Part shown: positions 1 to 8,098 of the stretch, piece after piece | Layout of the letters: every line of letters starts with the position of its first letter | Numbering within the stretch: position 1 is the first letter of the stretch | NCBI GenBank assembly: GCA_024364805.1 | Contig: CM044501.1 | Location: forward strand, 81,747,463 to 81,768,932 | Length of the DNA: 21,470 nucleotides | Reading direction: 5' to 3' | From: Euprymna scolopes | Lineage: Eukaryota; Mollusca; Cephalopoda; Sepiida; Sepiolidae | Program-made: the position numbers and the translations under genes | The notes under the pieces: model-generated | What the model was told of the DNA's origin: nothing | What the model saw: the letters and a program-made list of their open reading frames with translations, nothing else | Databases searched by the model: none

Positions 1-103
1 AACTCTACATCTATATAGAGATCAAGTTTTCCTTAATCCTTTGGTTAAATTCCATGGCTTCCATTTGTAACAGAATTGCTGACACTGGGTTAGCAGCAGG
101 TAT

Positions 104-160
104 ATGCAAATGACCAATCCGGCTGTGCGATGTGACGTCACAGCAGAAATAAAAAGGACA
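104..160 (+). promoter_or_regulatory. Promoter-like motif cluster (octamer, CCAAT, CRE, TATA-like)
   Basis: Within 55 bases there is a perfect octamer ATGCAAAT (104-111), a CCAAT box (114-118), a perfect palindromic CRE TGACGTCA (133-140) and an A/T-rich TATA-like run, AATAAAAAGG (148-157). The order and spacing resemble a compact RNA polymerase II promoter of the kind seen in LTRs, and 160-300 then carries degenerate repeats of a GTTCGAGA/GAGACACGA type. No matching second copy or coding region is visible, so an old LTR fragment is only a guess. No gene follows. The motifs are read directly; the function is inferred. Confidence 0.3.
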
Positions 161-659
161 CACATGTTCGAGACGTGTTCAGAGAAGCACGTATTCAGGA
201 TGTGTTCAAGGATTTGTGGCATATTTGAGACACGATATGACGAGAAAAGACGTGTTTGAGACACAAGAGAGCGGGAAAGTACTTGGTAGAGACACGATGG
301 TTCAGAAAAGCATGTGGAATTAGTCGTAGTTTTCTTTCCTAATTAGTACATAATAACACTGGGAAACCAACTCTCCCTGAAAAAAACTGGTCCAGTTGAC
401 CCCCCCCCAGGTAATGAATAAATTTTTCTCAATTTAGATATTAGTCATCCAGAGCAACACCGATCCAGAAAATTTCAACTTTGTTGTTATCGTTTGTTTG
501 TTTTGTTTTTGTTTTTTTACTTTAAACCGGACAAACAAACATACACACAGACAACTGCCCTTTATGTTATAGAAGTTTTCTTTATTTTCAATTTTCTTAT
601 CATTTTGTTCCAACTGGAGACAGGGCATCCTATCGGATGGCAGCCATTCATCCGCTATC
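161..659. other. Unclassified AT-rich stretch
   Basis: Positions 161-300 contain loosely repeated GAGACACG/GTGTTCAGAGA words. Positions 317-333 share a 17-base word with 6928-6944. A C-run (401-409) follows an AAAAACTGGTCC word that recurs at 21382-21393. Open frames at 434-745 are interrupted low-complexity extensions of the LINE fragment to the right and are not a gene. Confidence 0.4.
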
Positions 660-1085
660 TCATACATTACAACTGTGAGATTTTGATAATATTCTAAACG
701 TTCTTTTAATCGCAATTGCTTGAATCTCTCGTGCCTTTGGTTCACCGTATATATTTGCCAGTTGACATTTTTTTTCCATGAATCCGGTTACTCCTATAAT
801 TATTGGCATAATGGCAATCTTTCTAAGATTCCAGTTTCTTTTTATGTTGTACGTAAGACCTTGGTATTTCGTTATCATTTTCATCTCAGCTCTGTTTAAC
901 CATTGGAGACATTAACATCTAGTAAAGGTGCTTTTTTCTCTTTCTTGTCTTAGATCACTATATCAGGTTTAATAGCTCCATTTTCTAGGTACGTAGCTGT
1001 ATACATTGCATAGTGTTTGTGGATGGTTCATTTGTGTGCGTCCGCGAATGTCTAAAATAAACTGTGCCCGTTCTTCAAATAGTTT
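660..1085 (-). pseudogene. LINE fragment, Dong/R4-like: endonuclease and C-terminus
   Basis: Read on the minus strand, about 1085-920 encodes KPDIVI, a stop, then DKKEKKAPLLDV. This resembles the PD..D restriction-like endonuclease motif of Dong/R4-type LINEs. After a frame change, 884-662 encodes KYQGLTYNIKRNWNLRK, then IAIMPIIIGVTGF and REIQAIAIKRTFRILSK. These match the family's closing block, where a KY-DL-IEI-R-W segment is followed by IPVIIGALG and then TARILRKVLS. I recognise the family from memory of such proteins; the exact clade is less sure. At least two stops and one frame change show it is dead. No RT domain is attached, so it is either 5'-truncated or rearranged. The RT scrap at 4798-5100 is on the other strand and may belong to the same family. 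Confidence 0.75.
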
Positions 1086-1289
1086 TGTCATAAACGAACA
1101 GATTTATTTGGAACATTTTCACACGTAATCGCCTAAAAAAGTTGCATTTATTTATTTATTTGAAAGAGTAAATTAGTTGAAGGTCCTCATCTACTTCTAT
1201 ATAATTTTATTTTTCTGTGGCAAACTTTTTATGTTTCTTGAAAGTGCTTGAATATAAAGAAAATACCAATATGAGAGCGTAATGTTCAT

Positions 1290-1486
1290 TTATACATATT
1301 ACAGAAGATAGATCAGAAAAACAACGGTACCATCGGTTTCAAATCCAAAACGAATGGGACTAGTTTCAGGGGAGACAGATATAAATAGCAAAGTCCGGCA
1401 TAGGCGACCAAAAACTGATCACTTTTGTGTTTGATTTGAAACCAACAGTAGCGATGTTTTTCCTGATCTTCTATAATACATATATG
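1290..1486. mobile_element. Foldback/MITE-like inverted repeat
   Basis: Arms at about 1303-1344 and 1434-1472 are imperfect inverted repeats, aligning AGAAGATAGATCAGAAAAAC with AGAAGATCAGGAAAAACA and ending in a shared GGTTTCAAAT. Weaker pairing continues outward to about 1288 and 1486 in TATACATATTA-type sequence. The centre of about 90 bases has no coding potential. Size and shape fit a non-autonomous DNA transposon or foldback element. No clear target-site duplication is seen. Confidence 0.5.
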
Positions 1487-1653
1487 CTTCCAGACCTTTT
1501 GTACAGGCATTTATAATTATTGCAGACTCTTAAAAATTCAATATTTTATGACATAACTGACCAATTTTGATGATTCCAGGTTCAAATAAACAACTACAGC
1601 AGGAATTGGAATACACTCTACTGCTTGATTGTCACAGTTGGTGATTTTCAAAA

Positions 1654-2353
1654 ATGCTCTCTGGACGTAAGGATACTACAGAAAAACGATATGCAATAAA
1701 ATGCTGTTTAAAACTTGAAAGAAATGCCACAAAAACGTAAAGAATGTTTCAAACTGCTTTTGAACCATCTTGTATGAATTGAGTATTAGTACTTGAGTGG
1801 CATAAGAGATTCAAGGAAGGTAAGGAGTCTGTGATGTGGGAGAAGTATGGAAGTAAGAACACCAGAGTTGATTGGCCAAATAAAGAATTTTATGGATCAG
1901 GAACGTCGTGTCTCTATAGAGACAATATGTGTAGTTTGATGGCAGTATGGGAACTGAAGATGCGAAATATTTGCTAGAAGTTCGCTCCAAGGGTGCAATC
2001 CACAACTTCATCCTTGTCACAGACTATTTGACGAAGATGGCCATCAAGACAGTTCCTCACCCTCCCTATAGTTCAAACCTTATTTCCTGTGACTTTTGGT
2101 TATTCTCTAAGTTCAAGAAAAACCTTAGTGGCTGTCGTTATGAGTCGATTGAAAGGATGAAAGCGGTTGTGACGAGTCATTGGCACGCTCACACAGGAGG
2201 ACTTCTATGGAGCTTTCCAGATATTGCTGGAACGATAAATAAGTGTATTGCAGCCAGAGGAAATTACTTCGAAGAGGACATGAGTTTCATGTGTGTACTA
2301 TCAATACAAATAGCCATACGAAAAAGTCTGGAAACTTATTGAAGGCACCTCGT
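1654..2353 (+). pseudogene. Mariner transposase, internally deleted copy
   Basis: The reading starts at ATG 1654 with MLSGRKDTTEKRYAIKC, followed by EWHKRFKEGKESV (about 1794-1830), then in another frame TPELIGQIKNFMDQERRVSI (about 1860-1920), and in a third ELKMRNIC, stop, KFAPRV (about 1950-1995). These are the paired helix-turn-helix DNA-binding half of a mariner transposase. The text then jumps to ILVTDYLTKMAIKTVPHPPY and CDFWLF, KCIAARGNYFEED and SFMCVLSI, ending after a frameshift in KKSGNLLKAPR. This is the last third of the catalytic domain. About 150 codons that should carry the first two catalytic aspartates are missing at about 1998-2003. The third aspartate (CDFW) remains. Three in-frame stops and several frame changes make it inactive. 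No terminal inverted repeats were found. Confidence 0.88.
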
Positions 2354-2518
2354 ATGTGTGTATGTGTTTGTATACGTGTGTGCATTCAAACATTAATATG
2401 TAATGTATATAAATGTTTATATATTACTTATTTGTTGACGCATAGGAATTTAAAATCACTTCTAATAATGCATTAAAAAAAGAATTATCGACTGCATCAT
2501 TTTGCCTTTCTTCAGTGT

Positions 2519-2520
<2 letters not shown>

Positions 2521-2572
<52 letters not shown>
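2521..2572. repeat. (TG)26 microsatellite
   Basis: Fifty-two bases of perfect TG repeat. A looser GT-rich stretch lies at 2350-2390, just after the mariner remnant. Histidine/threonine-rich open frames across the tract are artefacts of the repeat. Confidence 0.98.
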
Positions 2573-2575
<3 letters not shown>

Positions 2576-2601
2576 TAGGTTGTAGTAACAAAAATATAGT
2601 A

Positions 2602-2682
2602 TAAGCTTGGTGCAAAAATAATGTCGTTTTTTTATACATAGTTGAACGTCAAAAAACAACATTATTTTTTGCACCAACCTAA
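2602..2682. mobile_element. Mariner MITE with MADE1-like termini, 81 bp
   Basis: The left end (2602-2632) and right end (2651-2682) are inverted repeats of about 31 bases, the right one reading TTAGGTTGGTGCAAAAAATA inward. The ends are flanked by TA on both sides (2600-2601 and 2683-2684), the target duplication of mariner elements. The terminal TTAGGTTGGTGCAAAA word matches, from memory, the ends of the human MADE1/Hsmar1 family. There is no coding capacity; the middle is only about 18 bases. It was presumably mobilised in trans by a mariner of the Hsmar1/cecropia type, and a relic of that kind lies at 15620-15890. Confidence 0.85.
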
Positions 2683-2689
2683 TATATCT

Positions 2690-3120
2690 AATTGGGTAAA
2701 GCGATGCTTACGTGTGACGAGTGTGTGTCCATCCGCCCTCCTTATTTCACACCTACAGCGATAAGAACCGCAAGGCATGTCATAGAAATTTACTTAAGTG
2801 AATAAGAATCATAAAAATACTGTCCTGTTCGAGGGTGGGGAATTGAGATACGAGAAAAAAGAAAAAAAAACGAGTCTGCTGTGTTGCACATTTGAGAACA
2901 TTTGGACATTTCAATCCGGTGTATTACTGTTCAAACTGTATACTAGTCAGCAATTACATCGATGCCTTCGTTCAATCTCGAAAGACAAAGGATACCCCCT
3001 GTATGAGGCAGCTGCGCGTGAAATTGTGACGAAGGGTTGCGCAATCTCCAACCACACCTCTCCTGAATTGGCACTGTTTTAGTCCAGTGGCAAGGAGAAG
3101 TCCAGGACGACTGGAAACAA
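2690..3120. other. Unclassified, with possible body of a 5S-headed retroposon
   Basis: From about 3120 down to 2940 the sequence is richer in GC than its surroundings and directly follows, on the minus strand, the 3' end of the 5S-like unit at 3121-3240. It may be the body of a 5S-headed (SINE3-type) retroposon. I do not recognise it independently. The open frames on either strand here look fortuitous. Confidence 0.3.
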
Positions 3121-3240
3121 TGCCGAGATAAGCCGAGAAGTCTTAAATGGTCATTCATTTAGTACTGAGCAGGTTCAATGTTGTTTAACTTCGGTGATCC
3201 AGCAGGAACCGGTATGTCAATGTGATTATGCCGTTATAAC
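3121..3240 (-). pseudogene. 5S rRNA-derived sequence, full length (pseudogene or SINE3-type head)
   Basis: On the minus strand the text runs ACGGCATAATCACATTGACA, then ACCGGTT, ATCACCGAAGTTAAACAACA and CTGCTCAGTACTAAATGAATG. This aligns without large gaps to animal 5S rRNA, whose corresponding blocks are ACGGCCATACCAC, ACCGGTTCTCG, GATCACCGAAGTTAAGCAAC and GGTTAGTACTTGGATGGGTGA. The internal promoter region (A box, intermediate element and C box) is recognisable but the C box is diverged. The last 25 bases match weakly. No T-run terminator follows directly, and the sequence continues into GC-richer DNA. It is too diverged to be a working 5S gene. Confidence 0.8.
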
Positions 3241-3302
3241 AGCAATTACAATGCAGTGATAAGTGAGATTATAATCGTAGATTGTACAATTAAACCCCGA
3301 TC

Positions 3303-3510
3303 AAAAATTGTTGAATATTAACTAAATTAATATAAACAAAAATTTGTTGAATATTAACTAAATTAATATAAACCAAAATTTGTTGAATATTAACTAAATT
3401 AATATAAACTAAAATTTGTTGAATATTAACTAAATTAATATAAACTAAAATTTGTTGAATATTAACTAAATTAATATAAACTAAAATTTGTTGAATATTA
3501 ACTAAACTTA
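3303..3510. repeat. 36-bp tandem satellite, about six copies
   Basis: The word TTGTTGAATATTAACTAA recurs at 3308, 3344, 3380, 3416, 3452 and 3488, an exact 36-base period with only one or two base differences between copies. The same TTGAATAT(T/C)AACTAA word lies at the boundary of the tRNA-headed SINE copies (3491 and 3766), and a shorter TTGAATATCAACT lies near 4709. The satellite therefore probably grew from the end of that SINE. Its high similarity means the expansion is recent. Confidence 0.93.
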
Positions 3511-3551
3511 GAATAACTGCAGCAGCAGTGAAAGTATATTACATACACCAT

Positions 3552-3587
<36 letters not shown>

Positions 3588-3599
3588 CAGCAGCAGCAG
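3552..3599. repeat. (CAG)n microsatellite with CAT interruption
   Basis: About 16 CAG units, one changed to CAT near 3586, form the 5' leader of the first tRNA-like SINE unit. The second unit has only a short equivalent at about 3831-3845. The poly-leucine open frame on the minus strand is caused by this tract. Confidence 0.95.
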
Positions 3600-3676
3600 G
3601 GAAATGACAGTAACTAAATAGTTAACGGCACAGACTGACAACCTGGATATACCAAGTTCGAATCTAGTTCGTTTCA
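3600..3676 (+). mobile_element. tRNA-derived SINE head, copy 1
   Basis: A tRNA-like segment with a decayed A box (TAACTAAATAG, 3611-3621) and a B box (AAGTTCGAATCT, 3654-3665) at ordinary tRNA spacing. The arms no longer fold into a clean cloverleaf, so it is a SINE promoter rather than a tRNA gene. It shares most of its length with copy 2 at 3851-3926. Confidence 0.7.
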
Positions 3677-3850
3677 CTGAAACACTTCTGCTTAGTGATG
3701 TTGGCAACCTTATCGTGGTCGCTCTCGTAAATACCCGATATCTTTCGACCCCAGTCACAAATGATTGAATATCAACTAAGCGTTACTATTAGAGTATCCA
3801 TAGCAGCTGTAACGATATGATATATAAATCAGCAGCAGCAGTAGCAAAAG

Positions 3851-3926
3851 GAAATCGACGGTGGCTAAATGGTTAATGACACAAACTGACAACATGGATG
3901 TGTCAAGTTCGAATTCAGTTCGTCTC
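3851..3926 (+). mobile_element. tRNA-derived SINE head, copy 2
   Basis: This copy is better preserved. The A box TGGCTAAATGG (3862-3872) fits the consensus perfectly and the B box AAGTTCGAATTC (3905-3916) is close to GGTTCGANNCC. No convincing acceptor stem or CCA-adjacent end is seen, so I call it an RNA polymerase III-type SINE head. The parent tRNA is not identified. Confidence 0.75.
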
Positions 3927-3989
3927 ACATAAACACTTTCACTTAGAAACGTTGGTAACCTTTATGGCCACCACTAGTGTAAAACTTGA

Positions 3990-4790
3990 ATTTACGCCGC
4001 TGAAATACACATTTGCCGAATTTTTGTTGGAGGAGCGTCAACGTGTGGGTGCTCAATTTACGTAAAATTCTTCATATCTTGGAAACTACTCGTTTGCTGG
4101 AATTTTAAACGTTATTTTCGTTTTCAACAACCTCAAAAACTTATAAATGTCTTAATTTTCCAAGTTTTTTTTTTCTATAGTGTGGAAAGTCGATTGTCTG
4201 CCCCTTTCTGGTCTTATATTCCCAACATTACCAATAGGTGTCGCTAGCAGTGTATCATTCAAAAACAAGATGGTGGGAAGTTTTTCTTCGATAAAATGTC
4301 TCATAATATTTGATTTTCTTAAATAAAAAAACTACTTGATCGATTTACGTGATTTTTGGAATATGACCTTTTCATGCAGTGACAAGTACGTACATTATAA
4401 ATAATTTTTTTCAGATTTTTATAGTAAAAAAAGATTACTTGTGGACCATTTATAGACTAGCACCAAGAATTGTGTTCTGACAGTTTTTAGTTTTTCTTTT
4501 TAACAACATGTCAGAAAGCATCAGCCAATGAGTTTAAGTAAACGTGTAGTCGTGGAGGATACGAAAACATTCAGATACTTTTGGGTTTGTCTTTCACACC
4601 ATTTCTTATTAAATTCTTTACCAGGGCTCCAGTCTTCTTAGACAAATCCATTTGGACGCAGTTATTAATTCATTAGTTATTTATTCATTTTTTTAAGCAT
4701 TATCATCTATTGAATATCAACTTCATAAAATAAAGTAATGAAAAACTGTGATTAGAAATTAATAGAATTAGTTTTTGGTCTATCGTATAT
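3990..4790. other. Unclassified AT-rich stretch
   Basis: No coding frame, RNA gene or repeat pair was recognised here. A TTGAATATCAACT word near 4709 echoes the SINE boundary further left, which may mean other DNA was inserted into the second SINE copy. Confidence 0.4.
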
Positions 4791-4797
4791 TATAGTT

Positions 4798-5100
4798 ATG
4801 GCGATATCGTTAGGAAAACATAGATTATCGTCACATTACCATAGTTCCGTAACATTTGTAGTGAAAAGAAAAGATGTAAGCAACTACAGACCTATAACAT
4901 GTCTACTGACCGCGTGGAAATGTTTAACTACACGACATAACGAAGAAATCTATAACTGCTTTACTGACTACGTATTTCTCGCTGATGAACAAAAAAAACA
5001 TATCGGAAAGTAACAAAAAGATCAATCAGGTTCCGATCATTACAGAGTGACCGCTATAAGATGTAAAAAAATACATATTCTAGCAATGGCCACTGTAGTC
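4798..5100 (+). pseudogene. LINE reverse transcriptase fragment, Dong/R4-like
   Basis: The plus strand encodes KRKDVSNYRPITCLLTAWKC, then LTTRHNEEIYN and FLADEQKKHIGK. This fits the RT entry block (NYRPITCLPT..KLLT, then ..EEIY, then LP.EQKG) of Dong/R4-type LINEs. After a stop, a second frame at about 5055-5095 gives CKKIHILAMATVV, resembling the CKKR.TNLAMAWIDY block just before the first catalytic aspartate; that part is less certain. The YxDD core is absent. It is a short dead scrap. The endonuclease piece at 660-1085, on the other strand, may derive from the same family. Confidence 0.7.
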
Positions 5101-5705
5101 GGAAGATTTTGCATGCCAACCTTGATAAAATAAATAGGACAGACTTGACTTTTAAATCATGTATGGACAACCAGTACATTTTTATTTTTACCATTATGAG
5201 ATTAAGATTAGATACAGTGTGTAGTTTTAATATAGAGAATCCCCCTAGGAGAAAAAAAAATAAAACATGCAGCCCCATCGGCACACCCTTACAGATAAGG
5301 GAGTCTCAAGCAAAGAACGGTAAACATATCCCTTTGAAAGGGGGTAATTTGAGACCGGACAGATACTACATTACGAATTATTTATTTACTAAAAGATATA
5401 GATGTAATTTAATTAATTAGATGCAAGACTCTCGAAAATATGTGAAGTGGCGAAAGAGGTAGGAGGTCATTATTTACCTATCCTACAAGGCATATTCTTC
5501 ACGGTACTACATTTTTAGCGTAAGCAAAAGGTCGGTAAAATGTAACCATCAATTTAGAACTATATGATAACACTGCATACGCGTTTAACTTTATTAACAT
5601 CATGCTGTTCACATGTTAACAATAGACATTTTGGGGTATGAACAAAATCTACTGATACTATATTTCATATCTTTTGTCTTTGATTAGTGAAGGAGAAAGC
5701 ATTCT
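5101..5705. other. Unclassified stretch
   Basis: A 103-codon open frame (5109-5420, plus) shows no recognisable domain. It may hold further decayed LINE sequence, but I could not match it. Nothing else is supported. Confidence 0.35.
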
Positions 5706-5915
5706 AAAATAGGGGGATTTTTAATTTTGTCTCGATCCAGAGAGCCCATTTAGGGGGAGCTGGGTTTTCAAAAAAAAAAAAATTTTTAAATGACATTACG
5801 TTTAACTCTATACTCGTGGAGGAAATTTTTATATTTGTTTCAAGCCAGAGAGCCCTCTCTGTGAGAGTTATTTTTCAAAACAAATGTAAAAACCGACCTT
5901 ATGTTTAACACTCCT
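5706..5915. repeat. Diverged tandem duplication of about 110 bp
   Basis: The order TTTTTA, TTTTGTCTC, CCAGAGAGCCC, TTTTCAAAA, ACGTTTAAC, CTCGTGG in 5717-5818 is repeated with changes in 5826-5915 (CCAGAGAGCCCTC, TTTTTCAAAA, ATGTTTAACACTCCTCGTGG). The copies are alike enough to be a tandem duplication but old. No gene is involved. Confidence 0.6.
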
Positions 5916-6212
5916 CGTGGTGATGAGAGAAAGCAAATAGGGAGACTATACAAAGGTTGTGAGTCTGCCATCGATTTTGACATTCACAAGCGGTTCCCAG
6001 TAGTATGTACGTTTTGGTTGAAAAGCAAAGCCTGGCAAGGCGGACATCCTAGAACGCCACAAGACCAGAGCTACACCTCAGCAAATAGAGAACAAGCCAT
6101 CTCAACAATGACCTACATCCTGTTGGCTTTGGGACCCAAGGAAAACCCCGAGATATCAGACAAGATGATTGTAATAACGTTTGCCGTTTTTTGAAAGGGC
6201 GTCGCCCTCTTC
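5901..6212. other. GC-richer block next to a 5S fossil; unrecognised
   Basis: This block is less AT-rich than its surroundings and holds a 97-codon open frame on the plus strand (MFNTPRGDERKQ...). The frame matches no family I know. On the minus strand it lies directly after the 3' end of the 5S-like unit at 6213-6286, so it may be the body of a 5S-headed retroposon rather than a gene. Its likeness to the DNA after the copy at 3121-3240 is weak at best. Confidence 0.3.
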
Positions 6213-6286
6213 CCACATACAGCGCCTAATATTCTCAAATAGTAACCCATCTGGTACTGAGTTGTGTGTCAATGTGACTATGTCAT
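6213..6286 (-). pseudogene. 5S rRNA-derived sequence with internal deletion
   Basis: On the minus strand, GACATAGTCACATTGACACA matches the 5' part of 5S rRNA. It is joined to CTCAGTACCAGATGGGTTAC and then GAATATTAGGCGCTGTATG, which match the C-box part (GGTTAGTACTTGGATGGGTGAC) and the 3' end (GAATACCGGGTGCTGTAG). The middle of about 40 bases, including the A box, is missing. The 3' end is better preserved than in the copy at 3121-3240. Confidence 0.72.
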
Positions 6287-6289
6287 ATA

Positions 6290-7170
6290 TTAGTCTAGGA
6301 GAAAGAGACATATGAAATAACTTAAGCTACCAAGAAGATATCTGCCACGTGACACACGTTGGTCGATAGTTTAGTCATCACTTTCTTTTCATAGATTGTT
6401 TGTCTATGAACGCAATAAACGCGCCAATCAAAACAAATTGAATGTCCGGTTATTCATGCGGTTATTTTCATGTAGGAGTGACTACCTTAGAATGATGTCA
6501 AGTTAATTTTGAATGTCAAGACAAGTATAAAATGAATTATGCATTAAATGCGTTACATACTGTATTAACAGAACATTAAATATTATGTACGGTTCTTACA
6601 AATACTACTCCAAATGTCAAAGCAAAGATGAACTATAAGCAAATAAAGAATACATTGTGTATACATGTACTTCCTGTTTAAGATTATTATTTTTATATGT
6701 ACTAAACAACAGGCGCCCCCAAATGCGTCACGGTTCGCCAAGATAAAGCTTGATAAAAAAATTGCTTTATAGAAGGATCTCGAAATTGAGACAGATTTGA
6801 GGAGATTGTTTATTTATAAAGCTTTTATGTGTTCCGTTTTGATGACCAAATGCATCGTGTTACAGCTGGTGGACAATAATAATATAAAGTGTCGGCGTTA
6901 TAATATGAAGTGCTTAATGGAAACATAGTCGTAGTTTTCTTTTAATCTGGAAAATTTCGTGGAAACATGGCACCATTTCTCTCCTAATCTGGGAGTCCAG
7001 TCCTTGGGCGCCACATAGCATATGTAGGCTGAGTTGGCTTCTTCCGGAGGAGGAATTATCTAGAGAATATTATGTTTACCAATCGCATATGCATCCCGCT
7101 CTGGCGAAATGAATATTACAATTTTAATACTTTCATTTTTTGTAGAGGATGAGCATTTGTTCGTCTTTTA
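6290..7170. other. Unclassified stretch
   Basis: No coding region was recognised. Small items: a perfect 7-bp stem TTCATAG/CTATGAA near 6393-6415, the 17-base word shared with 317-333 at 6928-6944, and two GGCGCC-type words at about 6713 and 7010. The last could recall an LTR primer-binding site, but nothing else supports an LTR element here. Confidence 0.35.
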
Positions 7171-7590
7171 AGTTTTTTTTTTTGTTTTTTGGGGTTTTTT
7201 TTTTTGCTTATGTTTACCCCCAACAAAGCACATAATCGCCATTTGGACGTAAGTGGCTACTATTAGGAACCTAAGAAAGATTAACAAGATGTTGGTTTAC
7301 GTTACATTTAAACTTCTGTATATCTGTAGTCAGGGAAGTAGGTAGCAGGAAGGGAATTCCATATTCTACCTGTTCGAGGAAAGAAGTTATTAGAGCAGAA
7401 AGCCTTCTGGCATTTGGGGACCTCATCAGTGAAGGGGAAGGGGTGTTATTTTGCTGCTAAACTGGTTTAAGCAGGTGTCGGAGATATGTACGTAGAGAGG
7501 GCACAAGTGCAACGAGTTCATTAGGGTACATTCCATTAAAATACTTGTAAAACATGCACAGAGATGCAACATTGCGACGATTAAATAGGG
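7171..7590 (-). pseudogene. LINE-A (jockey/CR1-like): 3' end, second half of the split copy
   Basis: From 7590 downward the minus strand encodes NRRNVASLCMFYKYFNGMYP and NELVALVPSLRTY, and after frame changes VEYGIPFLLP and FKCNVNQHLVNLS with a stop near 7271. These match the C-terminus of jockey/CR1-like LINE polyproteins (LSHRRNVASLCLFYKYF, LWNSLPASCFP, FKSNVNRHL). The 3' UTR ends in an A-rich tail, seen as T-runs at about 7171-7205. The upstream part of the same copy lies at 9846-10225, separated by the LINE-B insertion. Confidence 0.8.
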
Positions 7591-7618
7591 GTTTGTTTGT
7601 TTGTTTGTTTGTTTGTTT
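7591..7618 (-). repeat. (AAAC)7 tail of LINE-B
   Basis: Seven perfect GTTT units on the plus strand mark the 3' end of LINE-B. LINE-A coding sequence resumes immediately afterwards on the minus strand, so this is the insertion boundary. Confidence 0.9.
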
Positions 7619-8041
7619 AACCAGCATATCGACCTTCTTGGGGTCATTTAATGCTGTATAAAAGGTAAAAAAATCTTTATACTTTCGGAATCGATTTTTG
7701 CTGGGCGTACTCAATCAATGTTTTGGTATAGTTTGTTATTTGATATCATTTATATTTTATGGTAAAGATTTGCTCTTTTTAGGAAATTTAGAATGGTTTT
7801 AGGGTTTTCGTTTTCAAGAGCTAGTTTAAGTTTGTAACCTTGTAGTAGTGTTAACGAATTTGTGTGAGGTGATAGCAGTCAAGTAAAAGGTGTTTCACTA
7901 TATACGGTTTGTGACATGGTATACATTTGAGAGGTTCTTCACTTTTTAGTATGTAGGAGTGAGTTATGTTTGTCCTATCCGGATATGTGACAAGACTACT
8001 TATTCTTTGGGGTTTTTCTGGGGTTTAGTAGGTTTTTTTTA

Positions 8042-8098
8042 CTATAAGCATAGGCATTTTTAAATATAGGCATAGTTTTTTTAAATATAGGCATAGAG
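8042..8098. repeat. Short tandem duplication within LINE-B
   Basis: The unit ATAGGCAT(AGT)TTTTTAAAT is repeated two to three times in the 3' part of LINE-B, a local slippage product. Confidence 0.7.

Larger units (their letters stand above)
3491..3985 (+). repeat. Tandem duplication of a tRNA-headed SINE unit (about 275 bp)
   Basis: Unit one runs from about 3491 to 3765 and unit two from 3766 to about 3985. Each begins with TTGAATAT(T/C)AACTAA, then a CAG tract, a tRNA-like segment, and a shared tail (ACACTT, CTTAG, GTTGG, AACCTT in order). The units have diverged clearly in sequence and in CAG length, so the duplication is old or represents two independent insertions side by side. Confidence 0.65.

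Noticed and set aside
2424-2677. Threonine/histidine-repeat frames across the TG tract
   Set aside because: Pure microsatellite translation.
2798-3158. Open frames of 71-94 codons on both strands
   Set aside because: They overlap the GC-richer block after a 5S fossil, match no family I know, and are as expected from composition.
3121-3240. Functional 5S rRNA gene
   Set aside because: Too many substitutions in the C box and 3' stem, and no T-run terminator.
3600-3926. Functional tRNA genes
   Set aside because: A and B boxes exist but acceptor and anticodon stems do not form, and the units carry CAG leaders and shared tails typical of SINEs.
5109-5420. 103-codon open frame, possible further LINE coding
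   Set aside because: I could not align it with any LINE block beyond the first few residues; left as unclassified.
6709-7020. Two GGCGCC words as possible LTR primer-binding sites
   Set aside because: No paired terminal repeats, no polypurine tract and no coding remnants nearby.
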